56,909 bases of DNA from contig UCOA01000063.1 in NCBI GenBank assembly GCA_900474095.1, positions 1 to 56,909 of the forward strand, read 5' to 3'. The notes below the pieces were generated by a model. The model saw only the letters and a program-made list of their open reading frames with translations, did not search any database and was not told where the DNA came from. This document shows, one piece after another, positions 7,872 through 16,643 of the stretch. This stretch comes from Hyphomicrobiales bacterium (GTDB lineage Bacteria > Pseudomonadota > Alphaproteobacteria > Rhizobiales > Rhizobiaceae). Positions within the stretch are counted from its first letter, which is position 1, and the number at the start of each line of letters is the position of its first letter. Made by a program: the position numbers and the translations under genes.

Positions 7872-9140
7872 TCAGACGACCAGCAGCGCCCGGAAGTCGT
7901 TGACATTCGTTCCTGTCGGCCCGGGAACGAACAAGTCGCCGCTCGCATGAAAGGCACTCCAGGCATCGTGACGAGCCAGATGGTCGCTTGGATCGCCGCC
8001 CGCGCCGCGCATGCGGGCAATCGTGCTTCCGTCGGCAAAAGCACCGGCATTGTCCTCGGAACCATCGATGCCATCGGTATCGGCAGCCAGCGCATGGATG
8101 CCGTCGGCACCGTCGATATCAAGAGCGAAGGAGAGCAGGAATTCGCTGTTGCGACCGCCCTTGCCGTAGTTTTTGCCGGAAATCGTCACCGTCGTCTCGC
8201 CACCGGAAAGGATGACCACCGGTTTCCGGAATGGCCGGTTTCGCCAGGCCGTTTCACGCGCGATCGCCGCATGCATGCGACCGATATCGGCAGCCTCCCC
8301 CTCGATGGCATCGGACAGGATCGCCGCTTCGATCCCATACTGCCGCGCCCTGGCGGCGGCAGCCTCCAGCGAAACCGCTGCGGAGGCAATGATATGGCGC
8401 TCGTGATTGGCGAAGGCCGCGTTGTCCGGCGGCGGCGCCGCAGCTTCGGATGATGTCAGGTGACGCATCACTGCTTCCGGCAGTTCCATGCGGTATCGCT
8501 CGACAATCGCGAGAGCATCCGCCGGCGTCGACAGATCGGGGATCGTCGGACCGGATGCAACGAAGGCCGGATTGTCGCCGGGCACGTCGGAGACGATCAG
8601 GCTGACCATCTGGGCGGGTGCCGCCGCGAAAGCCAGCCGGCCGCCCTTGATGCGCGAGACATGCTTGCGCACGACGTTCATCGCCGAGATCGGCGCGCCG
8701 GAGGCAAGAAGTGCGCGGTTGACGGCAATCTCGTCGTTAAGGGTCAGACCCGCAGGCGGCGCCGGCAGCAACGAGGAACCGCCACCGGAAATCAGCGCCA
8801 CGACGAGATCGTCCGGCGTCAGCCCTTCGACCAGCCGGAGCAATTCGGCGGAGCCTGCGAGCCCCGCTTCATCCGGCACGGGATGGGCCGATTGCAGGAC
8901 ACGGATGCGCTCGCAGGCAGCAATCGGCCCGTGACGCGCGACGACAATGCCCTCGAGCGGCCCGTCCCACAGGCTCTCAAACGCCGCCGCCATCTGGCTT
9001 GCTGCCTTGCCGGCTCCGACGACGATGGTACGGCCTTTGGGCTTCTCGGGCAGATGGGCGCGGATCGCGGCGAGCGGATCGGCTGCTTTGACCGCCGCCT
9101 CGAACAGGCTGGTCAGGAAGGCGCGGGGTTCAGATATCAT
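7872..9140 (-). CDS. Glycerate 2-kinase / MOFRL-family protein (GckA/TtuD type)
   Basis: A 422-residue member of the DUF4147-MOFRL family, which phosphorylates D-glycerate to 2-phosphoglycerate. Some members were first annotated as hydroxypyruvate reductase (TtuD). Visible features are VVGAGKAASQMA (about residues 40-51), RHGPI, HPVPDEAG, the glycine-rich ISGGGSSLLPAP, NVVRKHVSRIKGGRLA, SDVPGD, and the C-terminal MOFRL region with GGETTVTI and GKGGRNSEFLLS. Length is full. It is the last gene of a long minus-strand sugar operon, 6 bases after the Dabb gene. This suggests that the upstream oxidative steps release glycerate, which this enzyme feeds into lower glycolysis. Kinase rather than reductase activity is inferred from the family. 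Confidence 0.88.
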   Translation of the reverse strand: MISEPRAFLTSLFEAAVKAADPLAAIRAHLPEKPKGRTIVVGAGKAASQMAAAFESLWDGPLEGIVVARHGPIAACERIRVLQSAHPVPDEAGLAGSAELLRLVEGLTPDDLVVALISGGGSSLLPAPPAGLTLNDEIAVNRALLASGAPISAMNVVRKHVSRIKGGRLAFAAAPAQMVSLIVSDVPGDNPAFVASGPTIPDLSTPADALAIVERYRMELPEAVMRHLTSSEAAAPPPDNAAFANHERHIIASAAVSLEAAAARARQYGIEAAILSDAIEGEAADIGRMHAAIARETAWRNRPFRKPVVILSGGETTVTISGKNYGKGGRNSEFLLSFALDIDGADGIHALAADTDGIDGSEDNAGAFADGSTIARMRGAGGDPSDHLARHDAWSAFHASGDLFVPGPTGTNVNDFRALLVV

Positions 9141-9146
9141 TTAAAA

Positions 9147-9461
9147 TCAGCCCGCAATGTCGAAATCATAGACGAAGACACCATCGACGCCGCCTTCCGT
9201 GGCGGCAACGATCCGGCCCGCAGCCTTCTCGTGATCGGGATGACCAAGATAGGCGCCGCGGGCAGAAGCATCCTCGAAGTCGATGATGAAGCCATTGGTG
9301 TAGCCCTTGCCAAGGCCCTCGGGGCTGACATTGGGGCCAATGTCGATGGCGAGGTATCCGGGCACAAGCGGCTTCAGAGCGGCGATGTCGGAGAGGATCG
9401 ATGCTCTTTCGGCATCCGCAACGCTGGCCTTGAAGCGGATGAAAACACAATGGCGGATCAT
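9147..9461 (-). CDS. Dabb-family (stress-responsive A/B barrel) protein
   Basis: A 104-residue protein starting MIRHCVFIRFKASVADAERAS, with the alternating pattern of the dimeric alpha/beta barrel (Dabb) domain: an early HCVFIRFK strand, a central GPNVSPEGLGKGYTNGFIIDF strand pair and HPDHEKAAGRI. Dabb proteins bind small ligands as dimers; a few are enzymes such as olivetolic acid cyclase, but most are uncharacterised. It sits between a GMC dehydrogenase and glycerate kinase with gaps of 9 and 6 bases, so it belongs to the sugar operon. Linkage to GMC enzymes suggests an isomerase, lactone-handling or accessory role. No catalytic residues can be assigned. Confidence 0.82.
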   Translation of the reverse strand: MIRHCVFIRFKASVADAERASILSDIAALKPLVPGYLAIDIGPNVSPEGLGKGYTNGFIIDFEDASARGAYLGHPDHEKAAGRIVAATEGGVDGVFVYDFDIAG

Positions 9462-9470
9462 GACAAAGTC

Positions 9471-11126
9471 CTATCGAATGTTGGCGCGTGCCCGCGGCCG
9501 CTGGTCGTTGCGTTCGTGGGAGAAGATCGCCGCCGGCAACGGCTGCCGGTTGCGGATGATGTCGGCTCCCTTTTCGCCCATCATGATCGTTGGCCCATTG
9601 GTATTGCAAGAGGGAACGCGCGGCATGACGGAACTGTCGCAGACACGCAGGCCCTCAAGGCCGTGAACCTTCAACTCCAGATCGACGACGGCATCAGTCC
9701 CCGTGCCCATCTTGCAGGTGCCGACCGGATGATGGTCGGTCTTGGCGCTGGCGCAGCCATAGTCGAACAGCTCCTCGTCGGACATCACCTTCGGGCCCGG
9801 CAGACGCTCGGCCATGACGAAGGGCTTCAACGCCGCCTGCTTTAGAATTTCGCGGGCGATCTTCAAGCCTTCGATGGACATCTTGCGGTCATGCGGATCA
9901 GCCCAGTAGTTCGGATCGATCAGCGGCGCCGCCGCCGGATCGGATGATGACAGCCGCACCGTGCCGCGCGAACGCGGATGCAGATAGGCGGAATTCAAGG
10001 TGACGCCGGCGTTCTTCAGTTTCTCGACACCCGCCTCGATGCCGGAGCCGAGGCCGAGATGGAACTGGATATCGGGCGAGCGGGCATCCGGATCGGCATA
10101 CCAGAAACCGCCGGTCTCGAAGAGCGAGGAGGCGACCGGACCGGTTCGGAACAGCACATATTGCAGGCCCGCCCAGATCGACCGGTGCAGCTTGGCGACG
10201 CCGTCATAGGTGTGATCGCCGGTGCATTCGGAAATGACGAAGAGATCGAGGTGATCCTGCAGGTTCGAGCCGACGCCCGGCAGGTCGTGCTTCACCTCGA
10301 CGCCGACGGCGCGCAGGTGATCGGCCGGCCCGATGCCCGACTGCTGCAGGAGTTTTGGCGAGCCGATGGCGCCGGAGGAAATCAGCACCTCGCGCTCTGC
10401 CCGGACGATCTCGGTCCCGCGCGACGTGACGATCTCCACGCCGACCGCGCGTTTGCCTTCGAGGACGATGCGGCTCACCCGTGCGCCAAGCCTGATGGTC
10501 AGGTTCTTGCGATCCTTGATCGGCGAGAGATAGGCAAGCGACGCCGACGAGCGGCGGCGATTGCGCTGGGTGAGCTGATAGAAGCCGACGCCGGCTTGCT
10601 GCTTGCCGTTGAAATCATGATTGTAGGGAATGCCGAGCTCCTGGCCGGCCCGGATATAGGCGTCGCAGATCGGTAGCCCGGAAACGGGCATGGAGACGCC
10701 GAGCGGCCCACCATAGGAATGATAGTCGTCGGCAAAGCGCTGGTTGTCCTCGGCGCGTTTGTAATACGGCAGCACGCTGCGGTAATCCCAGCCGGTGCAG
10801 CCGTCTTCGTTCGCCCACAGGTCATAGTCCACCGCATTGCCGCGCGTATACAGCTGCGCATTGATCGACGAGCCGCCGCCGATCACCTTGGCCTGCGTGT
10901 AGCGCAGCACCCGACCTTTCATGTGCTTCTGCGGCACGGTCTCCCAGCCCCAGCTCGCCACGCCCTTGGTCATCTTGGCAAAGCCGGCGGGCATGTGGAA
11001 CAGCGGGTGCCAGTCGCTGCCGCCGGCTTCCAGCAGCAATACTTTGACATCGGCGTCCTCTGTCAGCCGGTTGGCAAGAACGCAACCCGCCGGGCCGCCT
11101 CCGGTGATGATGTAGTCGTAGGTCAT
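9471..11126 (-). CDS. GMC-family FAD oxidoreductase (choline dehydrogenase-like)
   Basis: A 551-residue flavoprotein of the glucose-methanol-choline family. It oxidises a primary alcohol or sugar hydroxyl and passes electrons to a membrane or soluble acceptor. The FAD dinucleotide fold is at residues 4-33 (YIITGGGPAGCVLANRL ... LLLEAGG); then GGGSSINAQLYTRG, the second GMC signature SSGAIGSPKLLQQSGIG, and the C-terminal active site HHPVGTCKMG with the catalytic His pair region, followed by SCNTNGPTIMMGEKGAD. All family landmarks are intact and there is no signal peptide. It is separated from the upstream SDR gene by a 118-base palindromic element but lies on the same strand, and is followed within 9 bases by the Dabb gene. 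It probably acts late in the operon's oxidative pathway. Confidence 0.9.
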   Translation of the reverse strand: MTYDYIITGGGPAGCVLANRLTEDADVKVLLLEAGGSDWHPLFHMPAGFAKMTKGVASWGWETVPQKHMKGRVLRYTQAKVIGGGSSINAQLYTRGNAVDYDLWANEDGCTGWDYRSVLPYYKRAEDNQRFADDYHSYGGPLGVSMPVSGLPICDAYIRAGQELGIPYNHDFNGKQQAGVGFYQLTQRNRRRSSASLAYLSPIKDRKNLTIRLGARVSRIVLEGKRAVGVEIVTSRGTEIVRAEREVLISSGAIGSPKLLQQSGIGPADHLRAVGVEVKHDLPGVGSNLQDHLDLFVISECTGDHTYDGVAKLHRSIWAGLQYVLFRTGPVASSLFETGGFWYADPDARSPDIQFHLGLGSGIEAGVEKLKNAGVTLNSAYLHPRSRGTVRLSSSDPAAAPLIDPNYWADPHDRKMSIEGLKIAREILKQAALKPFVMAERLPGPKVMSDEELFDYGCASAKTDHHPVGTCKMGTGTDAVVDLELKVHGLEGLRVCDSSVMPRVPSCNTNGPTIMMGEKGADIIRNRQPLPAAIFSHERNDQRPRARANIR

Positions 11127-11147
11127 CTCGTCTTCCTCAAATCGTTG

Positions 11148-11265
11148 TCACCCTCCCCTTGAGGGGGAGGGTCGGAGCGAAGCTCCGGGGTGGGGTGATC
11201 CTCAGATATCCAGTGGTCACCCCGCCCGCGCGTGCCGCGCGACCTCCCCCTCAAGGGGGAGGTGA
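11148..11265. repeat. Compound palindromic intergenic element (rhizobial mosaic-repeat-like)
   Basis: Two imperfect inverted copies of a unit of about 50 bases. Each holds an inner palindrome (CCTCCCCTTGAGGGGGAGG at left, CCTCCCCCTCAAGGGGGAGG at right) and a GGGGTGA/TCACCCC boundary. The left copy also has a GGAGC-GAA-GCTCC hairpin. The element fills the space between the SDR and second GMC genes. It resembles the palindromic mosaic elements (RIME-like) of rhizobial genomes. As RNA it would form strong stems inside the operon message. Confidence 0.75.
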
Positions 11266-11268
11266 AGT

Positions 11269-12036
11269 TCACAACCGTCCGATCGACAACCCGCCATCCG
11301 CATTGATCACCGACCCCGTCGCAAAGCCGAAACTGCCGCTTGCCAGCGCCGCAACGATACTGCCGATATCGCCCGGCTCACCCCAGCGCTTCATCGGCAC
11401 CAGACCGCCATCGATCAGCGCATCGTATTTTCCCGAAACTCCGGCGGTCATGTCGGACCGGATGATGCCCGGCCGCACCTCGAACACCGCGATGCCGGTG
11501 TCCGCCAGCCGCAGCGCCAACCCTTGCGAAAACGCGGCGAGCCCCGCCTTGCTCATGCAGTAGTCCAGCCGCTCCGGCGAACTCATCGTCGCCGAGACGG
11601 AGGTAATGTTGATCACCGAGCGTTTCGCACCGGAACCGTCCGCCAGCATCGCCTTCACCACGGCTTGCGTGAAAAACACCGTGCCGCGCAGATTGGTGGC
11701 GACGATCGTGTCGAAATTCTCCGGCGCCAGGTCCAGAAAATCGCCGCGTACCACCGATGCCATGCCGGCATTGTTGACGAGGCAGGCGATAGGACCCATT
11801 TGCGCCTGAACGGCATCGACCGTCGCCTGGTGCCCTAAGAGATCGGAAAGATCGGCCTTGAGAAAGATCGCCTTGGCGCCAAGCGCCGAAATGTCGTCCA
11901 GCACCGAGCCGACCTGATCGGCTTCGCCGATGCCGGTGATGGCTATGTCGAATCCGCCTTTTGCGAGCGCCTTGGCAATCCCAAGGCCGATGCCGCGGCG
12001 GCCGCCGGTGACGATGGCAACGGGGCGTTTCGTCAT
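11269..12036 (-). CDS. SDR-family oxidoreductase (3-ketoacyl-ACP reductase-like)
   Basis: A 255-residue classical short-chain dehydrogenase/reductase using NAD(P). Cofactor motif GGRRGIGLG is at residues 11-19, NNAG is near residue 87, the catalytic Ser is in NITSVSA, the Tyr-x-x-x-Lys is YCMSK, and the substrate-loop RPGIIRSDM follows. The C-terminal SGSFGFATGSVINADGG is typical. Its first four bases overlap the GMC stop (ATGA), so the two are translationally coupled. Members of this subgroup oxidise or reduce sugars, polyols or ketoacids. The context implies it works on the sugar imported by the operon's transporter, perhaps re-reducing or further oxidising the GMC product. It has no membrane or signal segments. 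Confidence 0.88.
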   Translation of the reverse strand: MTKRPVAIVTGGRRGIGLGIAKALAKGGFDIAITGIGEADQVGSVLDDISALGAKAIFLKADLSDLLGHQATVDAVQAQMGPIACLVNNAGMASVVRGDFLDLAPENFDTIVATNLRGTVFFTQAVVKAMLADGSGAKRSVINITSVSATMSSPERLDYCMSKAGLAAFSQGLALRLADTGIAVFEVRPGIIRSDMTAGVSGKYDALIDGGLVPMKRWGEPGDIGSIVAALASGSFGFATGSVINADGGLSIGRL

Positions 12037-13541
12037 GCCGCCAAGTCCTTCGACACGATGTGATCGGCAACGCGCAGCGCCTGCGCCGCGACCGTGAGCG
12101 CCGGATTGACCGCGGCCGACGTCGGCAGGAAGCTGGCATCGACAACGAACAGGTTTGGGTGGTCGAAGGCGCGGCAGTAGACATCGAGCGGTGCCGACGC
12201 CGGATCATTGCCGATACGCACCGTGCCGCACTGGTGCGACGGCGTGCGCTTGTCGAATGGCCGCGACAAGACGATCGGAAAGCCCGCCGCCTTCAATGCC
12301 TGCTTCAGTTTTTTCACCAGCATCAGATGTGCCGGCCAGTTGGTGCGGACCCATTGCAGCACGATGCGCTCGCCATCGACCATGATCCGGCTTTCCGGAT
12401 GCGGGATATCCTCGCTCATGGCGTAGAAATCAATCGCGTGCGCCGAGATCTGGCTAAGCAGCCATTCCGGCACGGCCGGCATGTTCGCCTTCAGGATCGC
12501 ACCGGAAATACGCCCGAGAAGCTGGACATTGCCAAGTGGCGGACCGCCCTCCCCGTCCGAAAGGTAGAAATCGTTGAACCCGAAGGTCTTCTGATAGATC
12601 GAGCTGTTGCGATAGAACGGCGAAATCGCCAGCACCGCGCTCGAATTATGGTTCATGAAGTTGCGCCCGACCTGGTCCGAGGTGTTGGCGAGCCCCTTTG
12701 GATGGTTTGCATTGGCGGAACGCAGTAGCAACGCCGAGGACTGCACCGCTCCGGCCGACAGAATGACCAGCTTCGGCGATACCGTCTGCTCGACGCCATC
12801 CCTGATATAGCGCACGGTCTCGATCCGCTTGCCGTCCGGCGCGGTTTCCAGCCGCGTTACCCGCGACCCGGTCTGCAACCGGACATTCCGATGCTGCAAT
12901 GCGACCGTCAGTGCCGCCGTCTCCGCATCCATCTTGCCGTCGAAACTGTTGGGATGCGCGTCCCATGGGGTCTTCGCCTTGGCGAGCCACTTGTCGATAT
13001 CGACGCCAAGCGGCAGCGAATAGGGATGCAGGCCATTGCGCTTGAGCTTTTCGCGCACTGAAGCGATTGGCGGTTCGTCCGGAACCGGCGCAAAGGCATA
13101 GTTCTGCGAATGCGGCGGCTCGGTCGGATCCTGGCCAAGTGTTCCGCGCACCTGATAAAGCTGTTCGGCCCGGCTATACCAGGGCTCCAGCTCTTCATAG
13201 GCAAACGGCCAGGCGGGCGAGACCCCCTCCAGATGCTGCATCTCGGCGAAATCTTCGCGGCGATAGCGCACCATCACCGCGCCGAAGAATTTTGAATTGC
13301 CGCCAACATTGTAATAGTTGCCGGGATTGAAACCGGTACCGTCGGTTTCGTACCAGAGCTCCTTTGGCCGGAAATGGCCGCGCTGGAAGATCGCCCGCTG
13401 GTCGCGGTTTTCCGGCCGGTCCTCGATATGGCCGCCGGCCTCCAGGATGAGGATGTCGGCGCCGGAACCCGCAAGGGCAGACGCGATCGTCGCCCCGCCG
13501 ATGCCGGAGCCAATGATGACGATATCGGGCTGCTTCACCAT
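12033..13541 (-). CDS. GMC-family sugar oxidoreductase (pyranose/glucoside dehydrogenase-like)
   Basis: A 502-residue flavoprotein of a GMC branch distinct from the 551-residue enzyme downstream. The FAD motif is VIIGSGIGGATIASALA (residues 8-24) with LILEAGG; there is a long NVGGNSKFFGAVMVRYRREDF segment, LSAGAVQSSALLLRS, and the C-terminal active site SHQCGTVRIGNDP with SAAVNPALTVAAQALRVAD. This pattern matches sugar-oxidising GMC enzymes of the pyranose oxidase / glucoside 3-dehydrogenase kind, which make keto-sugars or lactones. It lies directly after the ATPase gene (8-base gap) and overlaps the SDR start, tying it to the imported sugar. No Tat or Sec signal is visible, so it is probably cytosolic unless a partner subunit exports it. 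Confidence 0.87.
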   Translation of the reverse strand: MVKQPDIVIIGSGIGGATIASALAGSGADILILEAGGHIEDRPENRDQRAIFQRGHFRPKELWYETDGTGFNPGNYYNVGGNSKFFGAVMVRYRREDFAEMQHLEGVSPAWPFAYEELEPWYSRAEQLYQVRGTLGQDPTEPPHSQNYAFAPVPDEPPIASVREKLKRNGLHPYSLPLGVDIDKWLAKAKTPWDAHPNSFDGKMDAETAALTVALQHRNVRLQTGSRVTRLETAPDGKRIETVRYIRDGVEQTVSPKLVILSAGAVQSSALLLRSANANHPKGLANTSDQVGRNFMNHNSSAVLAISPFYRNSSIYQKTFGFNDFYLSDGEGGPPLGNVQLLGRISGAILKANMPAVPEWLLSQISAHAIDFYAMSEDIPHPESRIMVDGERIVLQWVRTNWPAHLMLVKKLKQALKAAGFPIVLSRPFDKRTPSHQCGTVRIGNDPASAPLDVYCRAFDHPNLFVVDASFLPTSAAVNPALTVAAQALRVADHIVSKDLAA

Positions 13542-13549
13542 GATGGAAC

Positions 13550-14662
13550 TCAGCCGATGCGCTGCTGGCTTTGCGGATCGAAATACACCGCCTTGTCCAG
13601 GTTGAAGGCAAGCCTTGTGTGTTGTCCTGGCGCGATACGGGCATCAGCGCGCAAACGGGCCACCACTTCCTTGCCACCGAGCTTGGTCACGGCGAACGTA
13701 TCGGAACCGGCCGGCTCGACCACTTCGATCAAACATTCCCCTTCGACCAGCAAGCGGGCATTGCGGTCGGCGCCATCCGGATCGGTCAGCGCCTCCGGCC
13801 GGATGCCGAAGACGATCTCCTTGCCGGCATAGGCGGCAAGGCCATTGGCCTGCGTCACCGGCAGATGCAGCGGCTCCGCATCCGGACGCGCAAGGGACAC
13901 CCTGAGGTCGTTACCGCCACCTTCGACGGTCGCGCTCAAGAGGTTCATTGCCGGCGAGCCCATGAAGTCGGCGACGAACAGGTTGGCCGGATTGTTGTAG
14001 ATTTCGGCCGGCGTCCCGAATTGCTGCACCTCGCCGTCGCGCATCACGGCGATCTTGGTGGCGAGCGTCATTGCCTCGATCTGGTCATGGGTAACGTAGA
14101 CGATCGACGTGCCGGTTGCCTGATGCAGGCGCTTGATCTCGATGCGCATGTCGACGCGCAGCTTGGCGTCGAGGTTGGAGAGCGGCTCGTCGAACAAGAA
14201 CAGTTTCGGATCCCGCACGAGCGCACGACCCATGGCGACGCGCTGGCGCTGGCCGCCGGAAAGCTGGCTCGGCTTGCGATCCAGCAGATGGCCGATCTGC
14301 AGCACCTTGGCGACCTTGTCGATCGCCTTCTTGCGTTCCTCGACCGGCACCCCACGCATTTCCATGCCGAAGGAAATGTTCCCGGCCACGGTCATGTTCG
14401 GATAAAGCGCGTAGGACTGGAACACCATCGCGATATCGCGCTTCGAGGGATGCAGGTCGTCGATCGCCCGGCCATCGACCCGGATCGAGCCTTCGGTGAT
14501 CGATTCAAGCCCGGCAATGGTATTGAGAAGCGTGGACTTGCCGCAGCCGGACGGGCCGACGAGCACCAGAAAACCGCCCTTCTCGAGTTCAAGATTGATG
14601 CCCTTCAGAATTTCCACTGCGCCGAAGCGCTTTCTGAGGTCGGAGATTTCGAGGAAAGCCAT
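13550..14662 (-). CDS. CUT1 sugar ABC transporter, ATP-binding subunit (UgpC/MalK-like)
   Basis: A 370-residue ATPase that energises the sugar importer. Walker A GPSGCGKST is at residues 36-44, then the Q-loop in MVFQSYALYPNMTV, signature LSGGQRQRVAMGRALVR, Walker B LFLFDEPLSNLDAKLR, and the H-switch VTHDQIEAMTLATKIAVM. A C-terminal regulatory TOBE/OB domain from about residue 235 (MGSPAMNLL ... FGIRPEAL) is the MalK/UgpC hallmark. All catalytic residues are intact. It sits 3 bases after the MalG-type permease and 8 bases before the GMC gene. It is paralogous to the ATPase at 52226-53302. Confidence 0.94.
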   Translation of the reverse strand: MAFLEISDLRKRFGAVEILKGINLELEKGGFLVLVGPSGCGKSTLLNTIAGLESITEGSIRVDGRAIDDLHPSKRDIAMVFQSYALYPNMTVAGNISFGMEMRGVPVEERKKAIDKVAKVLQIGHLLDRKPSQLSGGQRQRVAMGRALVRDPKLFLFDEPLSNLDAKLRVDMRIEIKRLHQATGTSIVYVTHDQIEAMTLATKIAVMRDGEVQQFGTPAEIYNNPANLFVADFMGSPAMNLLSATVEGGGNDLRVSLARPDAEPLHLPVTQANGLAAYAGKEIVFGIRPEALTDPDGADRNARLLVEGECLIEVVEPAGSDTFAVTKLGGKEVVARLRADARIAPGQHTRLAFNLDKAVYFDPQSQQRIG

Positions 14663-14665
14663 GGT

Positions 14666-15610
14666 TTATCCCTTTACAGCGCCCGCCATCAGTCCGCTGA
14701 CGAAATAGCGGCCGGCGAGAATATAGACGAGGAGCGTTGGCGCTGCCGCGATCATCGCGGCCGCCATGTTGACATTGTATTCGACAACGCCGGTCGAGGT
14801 GTTGACGACGTTGTTGAGCGCAACCGTCATCGGCATCGATTCACCCGTGCCGGCATAGGCCGAGGCGAACAGGAAGTCGTTCCAGATGTTGGTGAACTGG
14901 TAGATGACCGTGACGACAATGATCGGCAGCGAATTCGGCAGCATGATCCGCCGGAAGATCTGGAAGAAGCCGGCGCCGTCCACCTGCGCGGCCTTCACCA
15001 ATTCGGTCGGGAAGGCCTCGTAGAAATTTCGGAAGAACAGCGTCGTGAAGCCCAGACCATAGATGACGTGAACCAGGACGAGGTTCACGGTCGGATTGCC
15101 GAAGCCGAAGGACAGGCCGGTGGCGTTTCGCAGAGTGACCCCGAAACGCCCGAGGCTGCCGAGGATCGTCGCCATCGGCAAGAGAACCGACTGGAACGGA
15201 ATGAAGCAGGCAAACAGCATCAGGCCGAAAACCAGCGTGTGGCCGCGGAAGCGCCATTTGGTCAGCACATAGCCGTTAAGGGCTCCGAGCAGCGTCGAGA
15301 TCAGGACGGCCGGAATGACCATCTTGAGCGAATTCCAAAAATAGCCCTTTATGCCGGCGCAGGTGAGACCGACGCAGGTTTCGCCCCATGCCTTGACCCA
15401 GGGCTCGACGGTCGGCGCGCTCGGCAGCGACAGCATGTTGCCGTTCTGGATCTCGTCCATCGTCTTGAAAGAGGTGACGAGCATGACGAAGAGCGGCATC
15501 AGGTAGATGATAGCGAACAATGCGAGCAGGCCGTAGATGACGACTCTGTTCAGAATCTTGATACCGTTGGCGCGGCGTGTGCCGGCATCGGAGGAGACGA
15601 CCGCGCTCAT
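14666..15610 (-). CDS. CUT1 sugar ABC transporter permease (MalG type)
   Basis: A 314-residue inner-membrane permease with six predicted helices, the first being VVIYGLLALFAIIYLMPLFVMLV. The cytoplasmic EAA loop reads YEAFPTELVKAAQVDGAGFFQIFRRIMLP, which docks on the ATPase. An extracellular stretch with two Cys (ETCVGLTCAGIKG) between helices 1 and 2 is somewhat unusual. It overlaps the upstream MalF-type gene by ATGA (15607-15610) and is followed 3 bases later by the ATPase, so it is fully co-translated. Together with the MalF partner it forms the channel for the GtsA-like binding protein. Confidence 0.93.
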   Translation of the reverse strand: MSAVVSSDAGTRRANGIKILNRVVIYGLLALFAIIYLMPLFVMLVTSFKTMDEIQNGNMLSLPSAPTVEPWVKAWGETCVGLTCAGIKGYFWNSLKMVIPAVLISTLLGALNGYVLTKWRFRGHTLVFGLMLFACFIPFQSVLLPMATILGSLGRFGVTLRNATGLSFGFGNPTVNLVLVHVIYGLGFTTLFFRNFYEAFPTELVKAAQVDGAGFFQIFRRIMLPNSLPIIVVTVIYQFTNIWNDFLFASAYAGTGESMPMTVALNNVVNTSTGVVEYNVNMAAAMIAAAPTLLVYILAGRYFVSGLMAGAVKG

Positions 15611-16557
15611 CGTGCTTTCTCCCTGAGTTCGGAATAGAGGTAGGGAACGATGATCGCCGTGATCGTCATCAGCATGATGATCGCGCTGGCCGAGCCGACG
15701 GCCATCTCGTTGCGCTTGAAGGTATATTCGTACATGAAATTCGAAGGCAGCCAGGCGGACCCGCCAGGGCCGCCGCTGGTCAGCGCCACGACAAGGTCAT
15801 AGGACTTGATGGCCATGTGGGCGAGCACGATGAAGGCGGACAGGAAAATGGGCCGCAGCAGCGGAATGATGATGCGCCGGTAGAGTTGCGGGGTCGTCGC
15901 CCCGTCGATCTGGGCCGCCTTCATGATTTCGCCATCGATGCCGCGCAGGCCGGCCAGGAACATCGCCATCACGAAGCCGGAAGCCTGCCAGACGCCGGCG
16001 ATGACGACGGTATAGATGACGAAGTCCTTGTTCTTGATCCAGTCGAAGTGAAAGCTCGTCCAGCCCCATTGATGCAGCGTCTGTTCCAGACCGAGGCCGG
16101 GATCCAGAAACCACTTCCAAGCGACGCCGGTTACGATGAAGGACAGCGCCATCGGGTAGAGATAGATCGGACGCAGCACGCCCTCGCCGCGGATTTTCTG
16201 GTCGAGCAGGATGGCCAGAAACAGGCCGAGCGCCAGGCAGATGCCAATGTAGAGGAAGCCGAAAATCCCCATATTGGTGATGGACGTGTACCAGCTTGAG
16301 GGCGGATCGCTCTCGAAGGTCCAGCGCCAGAGCCTCTGATAAGCCCGCGCACCCGTGATCGCATAGGAAGGGAAGGTTTTGGAATTGGTGAAAGACAGGT
16401 AGCCCGTCCAGATGATGAAGCCATAGACGAAGACCAGCGTGATCACGAAACTGGGGGCCAGCACGATCTTCGGCAGCGCATCCTGCAGGCGGGAGCGGAG
16501 GGAGCTGCGCGTCGAACGCTCCGTCAGGCTGATTTCGGGTGTCGCAACAGTGCTCAT
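15607..16557 (-). CDS. CUT1 sugar ABC transporter permease (MalF type)
   Basis: A 316-residue inner-membrane permease with about six helices and an EAA loop LAGLRGIDGEIMKAAQIDGATTPQLYRRIIIPLLRP. The N-terminal helix (IVLAPSFVITLVFVYGFIIWTGYLSF) and periplasmic loop are of CUT1 type. Its ATG at 16557 is preceded by GGGAGGAAAT, a strong ribosome site. It lies 86 bases downstream of the binding-protein gene; a GC-rich hairpin in that gap (16598-16624) probably lowers read-through, so the binding protein can be made in excess, as is common in such operons. Confidence 0.93.
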   Translation of the reverse strand: MSTVATPEISLTERSTRSSLRSRLQDALPKIVLAPSFVITLVFVYGFIIWTGYLSFTNSKTFPSYAITGARAYQRLWRWTFESDPPSSWYTSITNMGIFGFLYIGICLALGLFLAILLDQKIRGEGVLRPIYLYPMALSFIVTGVAWKWFLDPGLGLEQTLHQWGWTSFHFDWIKNKDFVIYTVVIAGVWQASGFVMAMFLAGLRGIDGEIMKAAQIDGATTPQLYRRIIIPLLRPIFLSAFIVLAHMAIKSYDLVVALTSGGPGGSAWLPSNFMYEYTFKRNEMAVGSASAIIMLMTITAIIVPYLYSELREKAR

Positions 16558-16597
16558 GGAATTTCCTCCCCTCCCAGGGCAGTCATCATATCGGTAG

Positions 16598-16624
16598 CCC
16601 CTCCCCCGCTTGCGCGGGGAAGGG
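16598..16624 (-). terminator. GC-rich stem between binding-protein and permease genes
   Basis: An arm of about 11 bases (CCCTCCCCCGC) pairs with GCGGGGAAGGG around a short TTGC loop, with one mismatch. It lies just past the binding-protein stop on the minus strand. No U tract follows, so it is probably an mRNA-stabilising or partial-termination stem. Its sequence also resembles the palindromic repeat units at 11148 and 19315. Confidence 0.5.
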
Positions 16625-16643
16625 TCGCATTCGAAACTGACGC

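Noticed and set aside
11148-11265. Palindromic element read as a CRISPR fragment or IS end
   Set aside because: There are no regularly spaced repeats, spacers or transposase; the structure is a compound inverted repeat of the rhizobial mosaic type.
13571-15637. 688-codon plus-strand frame opposite the ABC genes
   Set aside because: The minus strand encodes intact ATPase and permease genes; the antisense translation is low-complexity and has no recognisable features.
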